Shown here one piece after another: positions 55,098 through 64,000 of a DNA stretch of 64,000 nucleotides. The position numbers and the translations under genes were made by a program. Below the pieces are notes generated by a model. It searched no databases. It was not told the DNA's origin and worked only from the letters and a program-made list of their open reading frames with translations. Positions within the stretch are counted from its first letter, which is position 1; each line of letters begins with the position of its first letter. Source of the stretch: Edaphochlamys debaryana (Eukaryota; Chlorophyta; Chlorophyceae; Chlamydomonadales); the NCBI GenBank assembly GCA_016858145.1, contig JAEHOE010000038.1, positions 868,001 through 932,000 on the forward strand, read 5' to 3'.

Positions 55098-58000
55098 ATG
55101 AAGCCGGGGCCGGTCGCGTTCGTGGCTGGGTCTTTCACGAACCGGCGCAAGCAGCGCCTCTACACGCGGACCTACGCGCCCAAGGGCAAGCCCGGCGCTC
55201 TGCTGTTCGTCCACCACGGACTCGGCGAGCACTGCGGTCGATACGACAAGGGTGAGAGCCGCAGGGAGGCTTCAAGCGCTTGAGTCGAGTCAACCCAACC
55301 GCGACCGGGCGGGGCCTCCTCCTCCCCTCCGAGCTCCCACCCCCCCGCCCCCTTCCCCACGGTCTCCACACAAACCCAAACCCCGCCCTGGCCCCACCCA
55401 ACACCTCTTTACCCCGCCCCCCCCAGTCTGCCGCCAGCTGGCCGACAGCGGTGTGGCGGTCTACTGCTACGACGCGTTCGGGCACGGCCGCTCGGAGCCG
55501 CTGGATGCGGACAGCCGCGCGTTCATAGAGTCGTACGGCTACCTGGTGCGGGGGGGGGAGGGAGCAAGGGCTGGGAAGAGGATGGATCGGAGGGGGGACG
55601 CTTGGCTTGGAGTGGGGGGCGAGGGTTAGGGTTGGGAGTTGGGGCTTGACCGTGTTCATGGTCCAGGCGCTACCCAGCAGCGCTGCAGAAGCGCTGCTGC
55701 GGCTCCCTTGCTGTCACTGCCTTGCTCACACCACTGCAACCCCCTCTGCCCTCCACCCCAGGCCTCCTCCGCCCCCGCCCTGCACCGTACATGAGCAGCA
55801 GCCCCAACCGCGGTACCCCTCCTGCCCCCCTCTCCCCCCGCTGCCCTCCCGCAAGCCCCCCGCCTTGCGCTCTTCACCCCCCTCCCCTACCCCCCTACCC
55901 CCCTCCCCTACCCCAAAAGGTCGACGACCTGTGTGACTACATGGACTCAGTCCCCGAACAGCGCCAGGCGCAGGCGGACAGGCGGCCGCCCGTGTTCCTG
56001 GTAGGAAGGGGGCGGGATAAGGGTGTGTGTGAGGGGGGGGACGCAAAAGGGGAAGGATGCCTGCCGTGAACCGCTTCGTCTTCCCCCTCCGCGTACTGCC
56101 TACGCCCCACGCTCTCCCCTGTCCCTGCCACCGGCCCGGATCCGCCCTCCCCCGTACCTCCCCCTCCCCACCTCCCACCCCAGCTGGGTCACTCCGTGTG
56201 CGGCCCTGTCTTGTTGAGTCCCTTCCCGGACTGTGCCTCCTCTCGGCCACCCCTTGCACGCGCCCCACACCCCTCCTTGGTCCCCTCCCCTCCTCCCCCC
56301 CCAGCTGGGTCACTCCATGGGGGGCCTGGTGGCGGTGCTGGCGGCGCTGCGGCGGCAGCAGGGGCTTGCGGGGGTCATGCTGCACTCGCCGGCGTGGGTG
56401 CAGGGGAGGGGGAGGGGGGCAGCTGATGGGGGTCAGACAGGGGTGTTAAGGGGAGGGGTTGAATTGTGGACATGCACCGAGGAGGGAGGAGGGCGGGGGA
56501 AGGGCTGTGCTAGCCAAAATGGGACTCTGCATGGTGGCAAGGGAAGCAAGGGGCTCCGAGTGGGAGGGGAGGACAGGGAGGTCCGGAGGCGAGGTCCGGA
56601 CTGCGAGGCCATCCGACGTCACCCCGAGCCTTGCCTCTCCTGTCTGACCCCACATCCCACCTCACCCCCAGGCTGGACGTGGAGTGGACCACGGTGCTGA
56701 GGTGGGGCGGGGCAGGGCGGGGGCCTCGGCTGCAGCCCTGATGCGCTTGAAGTGGGGCGCCAGGATATCGCACTGGCACGGCAGCGACTTGGGCCCTAGC
56801 CGCGGATGGCCAGGGGTGGTAACCACACTGCCCCGGTGCCCTGCTATCGCCCAATCCTCCATCACCCAGTTCCACCCTCACCCCCGCACCCCGCAACTCC
56901 AGCTTGCCTCCTCCCCTCCTTCGCCCTCCCCCCCTTCCCCCCTTCCCCCCCATCACCCCCCCTCCCCCCTTAGGATCCAGGCGGCCCTGGGCAGCGTGCT
57001 GGCGTCCCTCATACCCCGGGCCCGGGTGGTCCCCGCCGTACGGCCCGAGGACATGTGAGCAGCGGGCCATCTAATCCACCTCGGATCCACGGGCTCGGGC
57101 TCGGGCTCGGGCTGATGAGGATCTGGACCAGATTTGGATTCAGAGTTGGATAGGGCTCGAAGCGGAGGTTCGGATATGCATGCCGGTCACATGCGGGCTT
57201 GGGGCTGGGGCGGGGCTTGCGGACAGATATGAGCGCGGGTTTGGGGCAGGCACAGCGGGGCTGGTAGAGTGCAGTAGAGTACAGTTGCTCCTGCCGGGGA
57301 ACAGCTCTGGGCACGGACTTGGGATGTGCCACGTGCGCATGACAGCGTACGGTATCGTACGGTGTACGGCATCCTGGAGGGTGCTCCTACGAAGGGAGGG
57401 TGATGGTGGTTTGCGGCTGACGAGCTCGCTTGATCCGAGATCTCCCCCCTCTCTCCCTCCCCCCCCCTGTCAGGTCCCAGGACCCAGCCGTGGTGGCGGA
57501 CTACATCGCCGACCCCCTCAACACGGTGGGGGGGGACGGCGGGGGGAGCAGGGGGGGGAGGGGGGAGGAGGGAAGGGGGAAAGGGGGAGGGGGGTTTCAA
57601 GGAAGGTGGGAACGAGCGTGTTGCGCAAGCGACTAGCAACCGGTCTCACGACTATAGGGGGGCAGTAGGGGGAGCAAGGAGGGAAGGAGGGGGAGGAAGG
57701 GAGAAAAGGGCGAGCGTGGTGCAAGCAGCTATTGAACACCCTCAACACGGTGGGCCTCACGGGGGCTGCAGCTGGAGTCAAGGCCTGGGCTCAGCGCCGC
57801 AGCAGCCCCCGCCCCTGCCCCGCCGCTCCACCTGCCGGCTTCGGGCTGGCTAGGGAGGCCAAGGATACGGTAGACTTCTACGGCATCTCACCGACGTGTC
57901 CGCTCAACCGCCCCTCCCCGGCTCCCCTCATTCTTGCCCCCCCCCCCCCGCCCCCCCCCCCCCAGGTGGGCCCCGTCCGCGCCCTGACGGGCAACCAGAT

Positions 58001-58820
58001 GCTGCAGGGCTTTGCGGAGGTGGGGCGCCGCGCGGGGGAGGTGGTGCTGCCGGTGTACGTGGCGCACGGCACCAAGGACGCCTGCACCAGGTGGGAGGGG
58101 CAGGAGGGGAGGGGGCGGTTGTAGGGTGTGGGGTATCCTGCAGTGGGAGGGGGGAGGTCTCGTGCCCTCGTCAATGCCCAGGTCAGCGTTCTGTAAGTTT
58201 CATGGGGACACGAATAGAAGAACGGGCGTGGCGGCGGCTTACTGAGTTGCAGCTCACCCCCCACCTCCCCCCATCCCTGCCTCCACAACCCCCCACCCTA
58301 CCCCTCAGCATCTCCGCCTCCCGGCGGTTCGTGGAGGGGCCGGGGGGCGTCAGCTCCCACGACAAGATCTTCCGACCGGTCGAGGTGAGGCGTGGTGCGG
58401 TGAGGTGGGTCACCGAAAGGAGAAAGCATATGAGGCTCGAGATAAGCGAAGAAAAGCTGGCCGGGCTCTTGCAGTAGTGATCTGCCGATTTTCCGAGCTG
58501 CCCATGGGCCCCACCCCGGCTCCTCCTTACCCGTGCCTCGTTCCCAGACAATGACATATGAGGCCATGAGGCTACCGGTATTGAGGCTATGAGGCTATTG
58601 ACATCCAGACAATGACACGTAGACGAACACCTGGAGCTCCTCAGCCAGCCCCCTCCATCTTGACTTGTCCCCGCCTCGCCCCCCTCTCCCCCCCTCCCCC
58701 CCCTGTCAGAGCGGCTACCACGAGCTGCTCATGGGCCCCGAGGCGGAGGCCTGCACCGCGGAGCTGGTGGGCTGGATGCGTGGGCGGGGGGCCAGCCTGG
58801 CGCCCCCCAGCAGGCTGTGA
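55098..58820 (+). CDS. Monoacylglycerol-lipase-like alpha/beta hydrolase, 305 aa
   Basis: Ten exons: 55098-55251, 55427-55545, 55920-56000, 56305-56393, 56672-56701, 56974-57054, 57474-57525, 57966-58090, 58309-58384 and 58710-58820; all phases fit and the start is ATG. The order of motifs is that of the serine hydrolase_4/monoglyceride lipase family: oxyanion segment FVHHGLGEHCGRY, then YDAFGHGRSEP, nucleophile elbow LGHSMGG (Ser about 122), acid in VAHGTKDACT (Asp about 240), and the catalytic His in SGYHELLMG (about 273). The triad is complete, so hydrolysis of monoacylglycerols or lysophospholipids is expected. Length matches the family (about 300 aa). There is no signal peptide or TM helix, so it is probably cytosolic or lipid-droplet associated. 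One exon is only 30 nt, and several acceptors sit after extreme C-runs. Confidence 0.93.
57525..57755 (+). repeat. Duplicated exon end in a lipase-like gene intron
   Basis: The end of exon 57474-57525 with its donor (CCCTCAACACGGTGGG) recurs at about 57738-57753 in the downstream intron, after a G-rich stretch containing many GGGGGA units. The copy is partial and has no acceptor. Confidence 0.6.
57937..57965 (+). other. Near-pure C tract forming a splice acceptor
   Basis: About 26 C with a single G precede the CAG acceptor of exon 57966-58090. It is an extreme form of the polypyrimidine tract, and the opposite strand is a strong G-quadruplex candidate. Confidence 0.8.
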
Positions 58821-59000
58821 GGGCGCGGAGCGAGAGGTGGGGCCTGCGGGTGGGATTTGCGAACGGCTATGTGGGTGGGCCCTGCGGAGGGGGTGTGCGG
58901 GTGGGACCTGCCGCGCGGTGCTAGCAGCGCAGCGGGTGTGGTGTTGACCGGTAGGCCGAGGCCGGGCCTGGCGTCCCCTGGCAAGCTGTGAGGGCGCGGG
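58790..59000 (+). repeat. Duplicated stop-codon region of the lipase-like gene
   Basis: The last codons, stop and following bases (CTGGCGCCCCCCAGCAGGCTGTGAGGGCGCGG, about 58797-58828) recur in diverged form about 170 bp downstream (about 58969-59000). The copy lies in the 3' UTR and is non-coding as read. Confidence 0.6.
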
Positions 59001-59476
59001 GCACCACAAGTCCACAAGGAGGTCGTGCGGTGAGGGTGGCACCCATGGCGGTGGTGGGCTGGGTTCTTTCGTGCATGGGCCCAGGTTCCTTGCAGTTCAT
59101 GGCGTCGCCGGTGGGGCTCAGGAGGGCTGGAAACCGTGACCCGTGATCGCAACCCGTGATGTATTTTGACGTAGAGCGTATCTTGACGTAGCAGCCATCT
59201 TTGTGTACTTCATGATGCTTACACGTTCAGCAGGCCGAACTTGGCAGACGGTCAGGGACCTTTCGCCTGAAAGCGCCGTATCGCGGGTCCGGCCTCGCGC
59301 TCGCTCTCCACCGCTGTTGCTGCGCCGGCTCTGTCACAGAGTATAATCTTACATTACTACTCGACAAAGTGCCTAGACAGCGTACCTAGCGTGCCATAGC
59401 CCGGTGCAATCACGACTTGTGCGTTTCTGAGCACGGTGTCCTGCGCCTTGGAATCCGTCGAGGCTGCTAATCAGTC
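58821..59476 (+). other. 3' flank of the lipase-like gene and promoter side of the coiled-coil gene
   Basis: No coding exon was recognised beyond the duplicated stop region. No clear plus-strand TGTAA was spotted here. The sequence becomes more AT-rich near 59330-59400, ahead of the next start codon. Confidence 0.45.
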
Positions 59477-62115
59477 ATGCGCAGGCATGGAAGGCGACCT
59501 CTGTCGGAGGTCGTCGTGGAGGACTTCCTCCTCGGCCATCCTTCCCAAGGCATGCCGAGCGCCCGCGGGCGCAAGGCCCAGCGCAAGTTGAGCAAGGGGC
59601 GAAAGGCTTGGGTTGCGGAGGCTCTGCTGAAGACCATCCGGCAAACCCCGAGGTGCGGTGAACCGCGAGCTCGCTCAGGGATCCCTCAGGGGCGCCGCCA
59701 TGCCCACCCACGCGAAGTGCACTTCACTCCGCTGTCCCGGTTCCTCCATCCTTCTTGCTCACGGTACAGGGCATTGCTGATGAGGCGGTGGTTGCGGCCC
59801 GGCCCTTCCACATCAGCGCGGAAGACCGTCGCGACGCGCTCAACCACCTGCTGAGCACCAGCCGTATCCTGGTAGGTCCTGGTGCGTGGGGGGCACGCTC
59901 GGCTCCAAAACGGTTTTAGCATGAGACTGACGGGACAGGCCAGGCCTCGTCGTGCTCCGTCGCCTCACTCAAACCCAAGCCCTGCAGCCCCCACGCACCC
60001 CCTGGCACCTGCTCCTAGCTCCATGTGGCCCCCGGTAGCGGCACGGCAGTGTACCGGGTGGCAGCCGAGGACGCACCCAACGACCGCCAGCAGGGCGCCG
60101 CCGTGGGCCCAAACGGTGCACCGCCAAGCGGCGGCGGGCCCAGGCCCGGGGCCCCGCCGGGCCCCACAGGGGCCCAAGCCGCGCCGCTGGGCGCGCCGCA
60201 TCAGGAGATCACCGCATCGTCCCTCGCGGACGAGCCTGCTGTCACGGGCGGCCCAGGCCGGGCCGAGCCTCCTCCGCCGGCGCCCACGCCCCAGTGCAAG
60301 CTCCACGGCTCAGGTGCGCCAGTTACGCCGGTTATGCGCCCCTTGCTTAGGGTCTTGCGGCCTCCACCGCGTAGCCCTAGCCTCAGTCAATGCCTGGCCC
60401 ACCGACCAGCCGGATGCAACGAGTACCGGTAAGCACCGGTTCTTCAGTGTCTGTACGGGACCTCCGTCAACCGCTGGCGTCCCTTTGCGGCTGTCCACCC
60501 CACGCACAGATGCCGCCGTCAAGTCCCCGCCGCCTCAGCCGACGGATGTAGAGTCCGCCCGGGCGCAGTTGGCTGACCTGGAGGAGAAGCTCCGCAAGGA
60601 GCGGGAGTTCGCGGAGGCTCTGGAGGAGGACAGGGGCCGTCTGGAGCAGGTAGCTAGTGCGGGTGGCATATGGTAGCTAGCGGTAGCTAAACCTGTCACC
60701 CAACCCAACCCAACCATGTCCGCTGACCCCGCCTGCAGGTGAAGGGCGTGGGCGCGCAGGCGGCGCGCGACAGCGAGGCCCTGCAGCGGCAGCAGGCGCA
60801 GCAGCGGAGCCTGGAGCGGCAGCTGGACGCCACACAGGCGCGGTGCCTGGGCCTGCTGGAGGAGCGGCGGGAGGCGCAGGCCGCTGCAGCCGCCGCCGCC
60901 GCCGCATCGGCTCCGGCTGGCGGAGCCGGCGGAGTCCTGGGCGCGGCGTCGGCGGCGGCGGAAGAAGTGGGGCAGCTGAAGAAGCAGGTGCGCGCACTGG
61001 CGGCGGCGCTGGAGCTGCGCGGGGCGCAGGTCGAGGAGGCGCGGGCGCAGGCGCGGGATGAGTACGGGCGCTGCTGCGCGCTGGAGGCTTTCATAGCGAG
61101 GGCGAAGGCCGCACATCAGGCTGAGATCACAGAGATGGCGCAGACGAGCAAGAAGCTGAAGGCAGCGGCCAGGCAAGTCGAAGAACTGCAGACGCAGCTG
61201 GAGGCGTCGAGGGCGGCGCCGCGGCAGGAGCGGGCTCGGGGGGCGACGGCGGCGGCGGCTGCAGAAGTGGAGAAGCTGAAGCAGGAGGCGCTGGAGCTGA
61301 AGCAGCGGGCGCGGGCGCGGGCGGCGGCGCTGGAGCGGGAGCAGGGGCTGCGGCGGAGTGAACAGGCGCTGGCGGAGCGGGCTGGGGAGCAGCTGGAGGC
61401 GGTGCGGGGCCGGCTGCAGGAGGAGGTTGGCCGCCGCCGCGCGCTGGAGTCCCGGCTTGGGGCGGCGGGGGTGGCGGCGGCGGTGGCGGAGGCGCGGGCA
61501 CGGCTGGAGGAAGAACAGAAGCGGCGCCGGGGCCTGGAGGGACAGCTGGCGGCGGCCAAGTCCCACACCGAGGTCATTAGCAAGATAGGAGACAACTACG
61601 CGGCGTATGCTCGTGCGGTGTGCGCGCAGCTGGAGGAGGCGCAGGCGCGGCTGCGGGAGGAGTGCAAGGTCCGCCGCGCGCTGGAGGAGGAGCGGGCCCA
61701 GGCGGGCCCAGCAGGCGGGCCCACGCGGGCCCAGGTGGACCAGCTGCAAGAAGCTATGGAGGCCTACGTGGCAGGCGTGCTGGCGCAGGCGGCCAGGGAG
61801 CGGGCGGAGCGGCGCCAGCGCGAGGCAGAGCTGGCGGAAGCTGCCCAGCAGCGGCAGGCGCTGGAGGGGCAGCTAGAGGCGGAGAAGGCGGCGCGGCGGC
61901 AGGAGCGGGCGGCGGCGGCGGCGGCGCAACGGCAGTGTGTTGAGGAGGCACGGCGGGCCGCGGCAGCGGAGCGGCAGTGTGTGGAGGAGGCGGGGCGGGC
62001 GGCGGCGGCGGAGCGGCGCTGCCGCGGCCTGGAGTCGGAGCTGGCGGAGCGCCAGAGGGCGGCCGTGGCCGCTCGACAGCACCTGCAGGCCGCCTGCGAG
62101 CGGCTGAGGGACTGA
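59477..62115 (+). CDS. Long coiled-coil protein, about 713 aa, function unknown
   Basis: Five exons: 59477-59652, 59718-59871, 60019-60313, 60510-60649 and 60739-62115. From the second exon on, phases are consistent; the first intron (65 nt, acceptor GCGAAG) was chosen because it alone joins the basic N-terminal exon in frame, so it is the weak link. The N-terminus is basic (RGRKAQRKLSKGRKAWVAEA). A short globular stretch follows (FHISAEDRRDALNHLL), then a Pro/Gly/Ala-rich linker. From about residue 210 to the end it is an almost continuous Ala/Glu/Arg/Gln coiled coil with heptad-like L/A spacing, including a repeated AAAERQCVEEA block near the C-terminus. Such proteins are often structural, for example centrosomal or flagellar, but nothing here shows a role. 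Its 3' end faces the ABC transporter gene tail to tail. Confidence 0.75.
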
Positions 62116-62565
62116 GTCAAGTTGGAAGTTGAAAGGTTGCGTGTTGGACGTTGGAAGTTGAAATGGTGGAGGGGGGTGCGGTGTGGGGCTTGCGCTGGCT
62201 CGCCGCTGTGGCCAGCAGTTGCGTGCGTGATCAGGGAGCAAGGTTACGGACGGAGGAACACAGCAGCCGCGGACAGCAAGTCAGCAAAGATGGCAAGGAA
62301 GAGGAAGGCTGGGCCTGGGCTGGTCTTTGCAGAATGAGCAGTATGTAGAGGCGGACTGACACCGACACATTATGCCACCACCCATGATGCTAGCTGGGCT
62401 GATGAACAGGGGAAGGCGTGGGAATGTGGGACTACAGTGGAGGGTGGTCACCGGTGCAGGGGACGCCAGGGCCCTCTAGCAATAGGCAGTCTAGCTGTAT
62501 AGCTCGGGATTGGGGGTGCGGCCTCGGGGTGCGGCCGGACCGCGCTTTGCAGCCATTGCAGTGTG

Positions 62566-62570
62566 TGTAA
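62566..62570 (+). terminator. TGTAA poly(A) signal, coiled-coil gene
   Basis: Plus-strand TGTAA about 450 bp after the stop at 62115, the only one seen in this flank. Confidence 0.55.
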
Positions 62571-62588
62571 CAGCAATCTAGGGGCAGG

Positions 62589-62593
62589 TTACA
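62589..62593 (-). terminator. TGTAA poly(A) signal, ABC transporter gene
   Basis: Minus-strand TGTAA about 0.8 kb after the ABC stop at 63392. It lies 18 bp beyond the opposing signal of the convergent gene. Confidence 0.5.
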
Positions 62594-63391
62594 GGCCTTC
62601 CCGTCACGCAACTCGTGTCCGTGGCTGGACTCCTGCGAGCTCCCCCTGCGGAAATTGCTTTCCATTACACAACTGCAGACGGATTACTCAGGAGTGACAC
62701 CTGGATCTACTCACCCGCACCGCCATGCGCAATCAGTCACAAGACACGCTATCATGCTACATGCTTGCAGCCAGCCATTCTGGAAATCGTACCCATCTCG
62801 TACCCACATCCACCGAATCCGGATCCAGCCACGTGCCCATACAGCCATGGCTACACGAAACGGCGTACGCGTGTGCACGGCCGCTGCCCATGGCGCCGTG
62901 GGCCTCACTCCTGCCTGCGCGCGTCAATTGTGTTCGCGCCTGGAGGCACCGCTTCAGCTTAACCCTCTGGTTACGGGTAACAAGGACGTATGGATTTAAC
63001 TAGGTGCGGATGCCACGCAGCTCTTCCCGGGCACGGGCCGCCCCCGGCCGCCGCAAAAAGGAATGGACCTCATATATGCTCCTGCAAAACGCGGCCGCCC
63101 ACTTGGTCCCCGCCACGCTACCAAGAACAGGCTCGCTGGGAGTGTCAACAACAGGGCCACTGCTAATACCTCTCCCTCCTCTGCTGCTCCCGGAAACGCG
63201 GCTTCCGTGCCGCTGCAGAAGGATATCAACACGCAGCCGTCGCCTTCGTCGCTGCTCCTGCAGTTTCCATCGCCGCGCCCGCGCCAGCCTGGCAGCCGCC
63301 ACCAGCGCTACACAGCCTAGCACCTCGGCGAACTTCACCTCCCTCAGCGGCTTGCCGCTGCCACCACGCCGCCAGCTGTAAAGGACTCTCA

Positions 63392-64000
63392 TCACGCCGC
63401 CTTCTTGGGCGTGCCGGCCTTGGCCACCGCACCCGCCGCTCCCACCGCCGCCCCTGCCCCTCCCGCCGGCCGCGCCGCCGCCACCATCTTGCTGAACACG
63501 CCCGCCCCCGCCGCCAGCTCCGCGGGGGCGCCGCTCTCCACCAGCTCCCCAGCCGACAGGACCAGCAGGTGGTCCGTGTCCATGACTGCGGGCCGGACAG
63601 GGGCCGGACAGGGGCCGGACAGGGACCGGACAACGGTTAGATGGGACCGGACAACGACCGGACAGGCGTCAGTTGAGCCCGGACGGTTGCTAAGAGCGGA
63701 CAGTGAGCGCTCGACAGCACCAACAGTTGGTTCGTGTCCATGACTAATGGGGGGAGGGGAGGGGAGGGGCCGGACAACGGTAGGCTGGGACCGGACAGGT
63801 GTCCGGACAGGAATCGAACCGGGGTCCGACAGTGATAGGACAGGCAATCGGACAGGGGCCGGACAGGGGCCCCGCCCCTAGACGACCAAGAGCACGGGGC
63901 CCCACCCGCGCCCAGCCCAGGCCCACCCGGGCCCAGCCGCAACCCCTCACCCGTGTCGATGCGGTGCGCGATGACTAACAGCACCCGGCCGTGCAGCTCG
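63392..64000 (-). CDS. ABC transporter (ABCC/MRP-like) C-terminal end, 5' part off the right edge
   Basis: Two exons on minus are visible: window edge to 63951, and 63585-63392 with the stop. Joined, they read LHGRVLLVIAHRIDTVMDTD followed by HLLVLSAGELVESGAPAELA. This is the end of an ABC nucleotide-binding domain: the H-loop His in IAHR, then the D-x-(I/V)-(L/V)-V-L-x-x-G strand that follows it in MRP/ABCC exporters and related full transporters. The rest (Walker A, signature, membrane domains) lies outside the window, so subfamily and substrate are open. The tail after the domain is short and Ala/Gly-rich, ending in KKAA. The intron between the two exons contains a decayed copy of the last exon and a GGCCGGACAG satellite. 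Confidence 0.88.
63590..63880. repeat. GGCCGGACAG minisatellite in ABC transporter intron
   Basis: Imperfect 10-12-bp units built on (G)GGCCGGACAG / GACCGGACAA fill 63590-63690 and 63765-63880, interrupted by the partial exon copy. More than ten units are recognisable. Confidence 0.85.
63705..63745 (-). pseudogene. Partial duplicate of the ABC transporter last exon
   Basis: Read on minus after a TTAG acceptor-like site, this stretch gives VMDTNQLLVLSS in the frame and context of VMDTDHLLVLSAG in the real last exon (63585-63392). It stops resembling the exon after about 40 nt, so it is a truncated duplicate or an alternative-exon relic. Confidence 0.6.

Larger units (their letters stand above)
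62116..63391. other. Convergent 3' UTRs of the coiled-coil and ABC transporter genes
   Basis: The plus-strand UTR starts with short repeats of GTTGGAAGTTGAAA (62119-62165) and reaches TGTAA at 62566-62570. The minus-strand UTR runs from 63391 to TGTAA (TTACA on plus) at 62589-62593. An open minus frame (63392-63000) starts with an ATG overlapping the ABC stop as TGATG, but it has no family resemblance. Confidence 0.55.

Noticed and set aside
60739..62115. Coiled-coil gene starting at 60739
   Set aside because: The first codon is GTG just after a CAG acceptor, and the coiled coil continues upstream through exon 60510-60649.
63000..63392. 130-codon frame starting at TGATG over the ABC transporter stop
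   Set aside because: Stop-start overlap is meaningful in bacteria, not in a nuclear algal gene; it lies in the 3' UTR and has no homology I recognise.
63815..63845. GGTTCGATTCC-like T-arm suggesting a tRNA
   Set aside because: The flanking stem bases do not pair and no acceptor, D or anticodon arms are present.

Overview
The window is nuclear DNA of a volvocine-type green alga (Chlamydomonadales, in the Chlamydomonas/Gonium/Volvox group). The evidence is very high GC, intron-dense genes with short GT-AG (sometimes GC-AG) introns, Ala/Gly-rich low-complexity inserts in proteins, long 3' flanks ending in the algal TGTAA poly(A) signal, and plant/alga-type protein families. The species is not identifiable from the sequence alone. 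All exon chains below were built by hand from splice sites, reading-frame continuity and family or paralog similarity. Eleven genes are supported; the two at the window edges are partial. I saw no rRNA, tRNA or CRISPR array.

Layout. 1-4.0 kb (-): ABC1/ADCK/UbiB atypical kinase, 3' part off the left edge. 5.2-8.3 kb (-): MYND zinc-finger protein. 8.68-9.12 kb: a MITE-like element with 26-bp inverted termini and TA target duplication. 10.1-15.75 kb (-): PTPDC1-like dual-specificity phosphatase. 16.7-20.4 kb (+): large plant/protist-type adenylate-kinase-like protein, divergent from the phosphatase. 24.1-33.4 kb (-): lectin receptor kinase 1, 25 exons. 35.0-36.8 kb (-): intronless beta-propeller/BTB protein. 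38.7-39.75 kb (-): small, probably organellar RRM protein. 41.05-44.07 kb (-): permuted papain-fold (PPPDE/LRAT-like) protein. 44.8-52.2 kb (+): lectin receptor kinase 2, 20 exons. 55.1-58.8 kb (+): monoacylglycerol-lipase-like hydrolase. 59.5-62.1 kb (+): coiled-coil protein. 63.4-64 kb (-): 3' end of an ABC transporter.

The most interesting content is the pair of receptor kinases. Each has a signal peptide, a C-type-lectin-like region, a jacalin-like region, a Cys-rich linker, a second C-type-lectin-like region, a second jacalin-like region, one transmembrane helix and a cytoplasmic TKL-like kinase. They lie in inverted orientation about 11 kb apart, flanking three unrelated genes. The copies are mosaics: the jacalin-like exons, the kinase C-lobe and even their introns are nearly identical, while both C-type-lectin-like regions, the juxtamembrane segment and some intron positions have diverged. 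That pattern points to repeated ectopic gene conversion between inverted copies, with the putative ligand-binding modules left to diversify.

Intergenic stretches hold long UTRs, small tandem repeats and partial duplications; several are listed. Frames and splice junctions are read directly. Functions are family inference.
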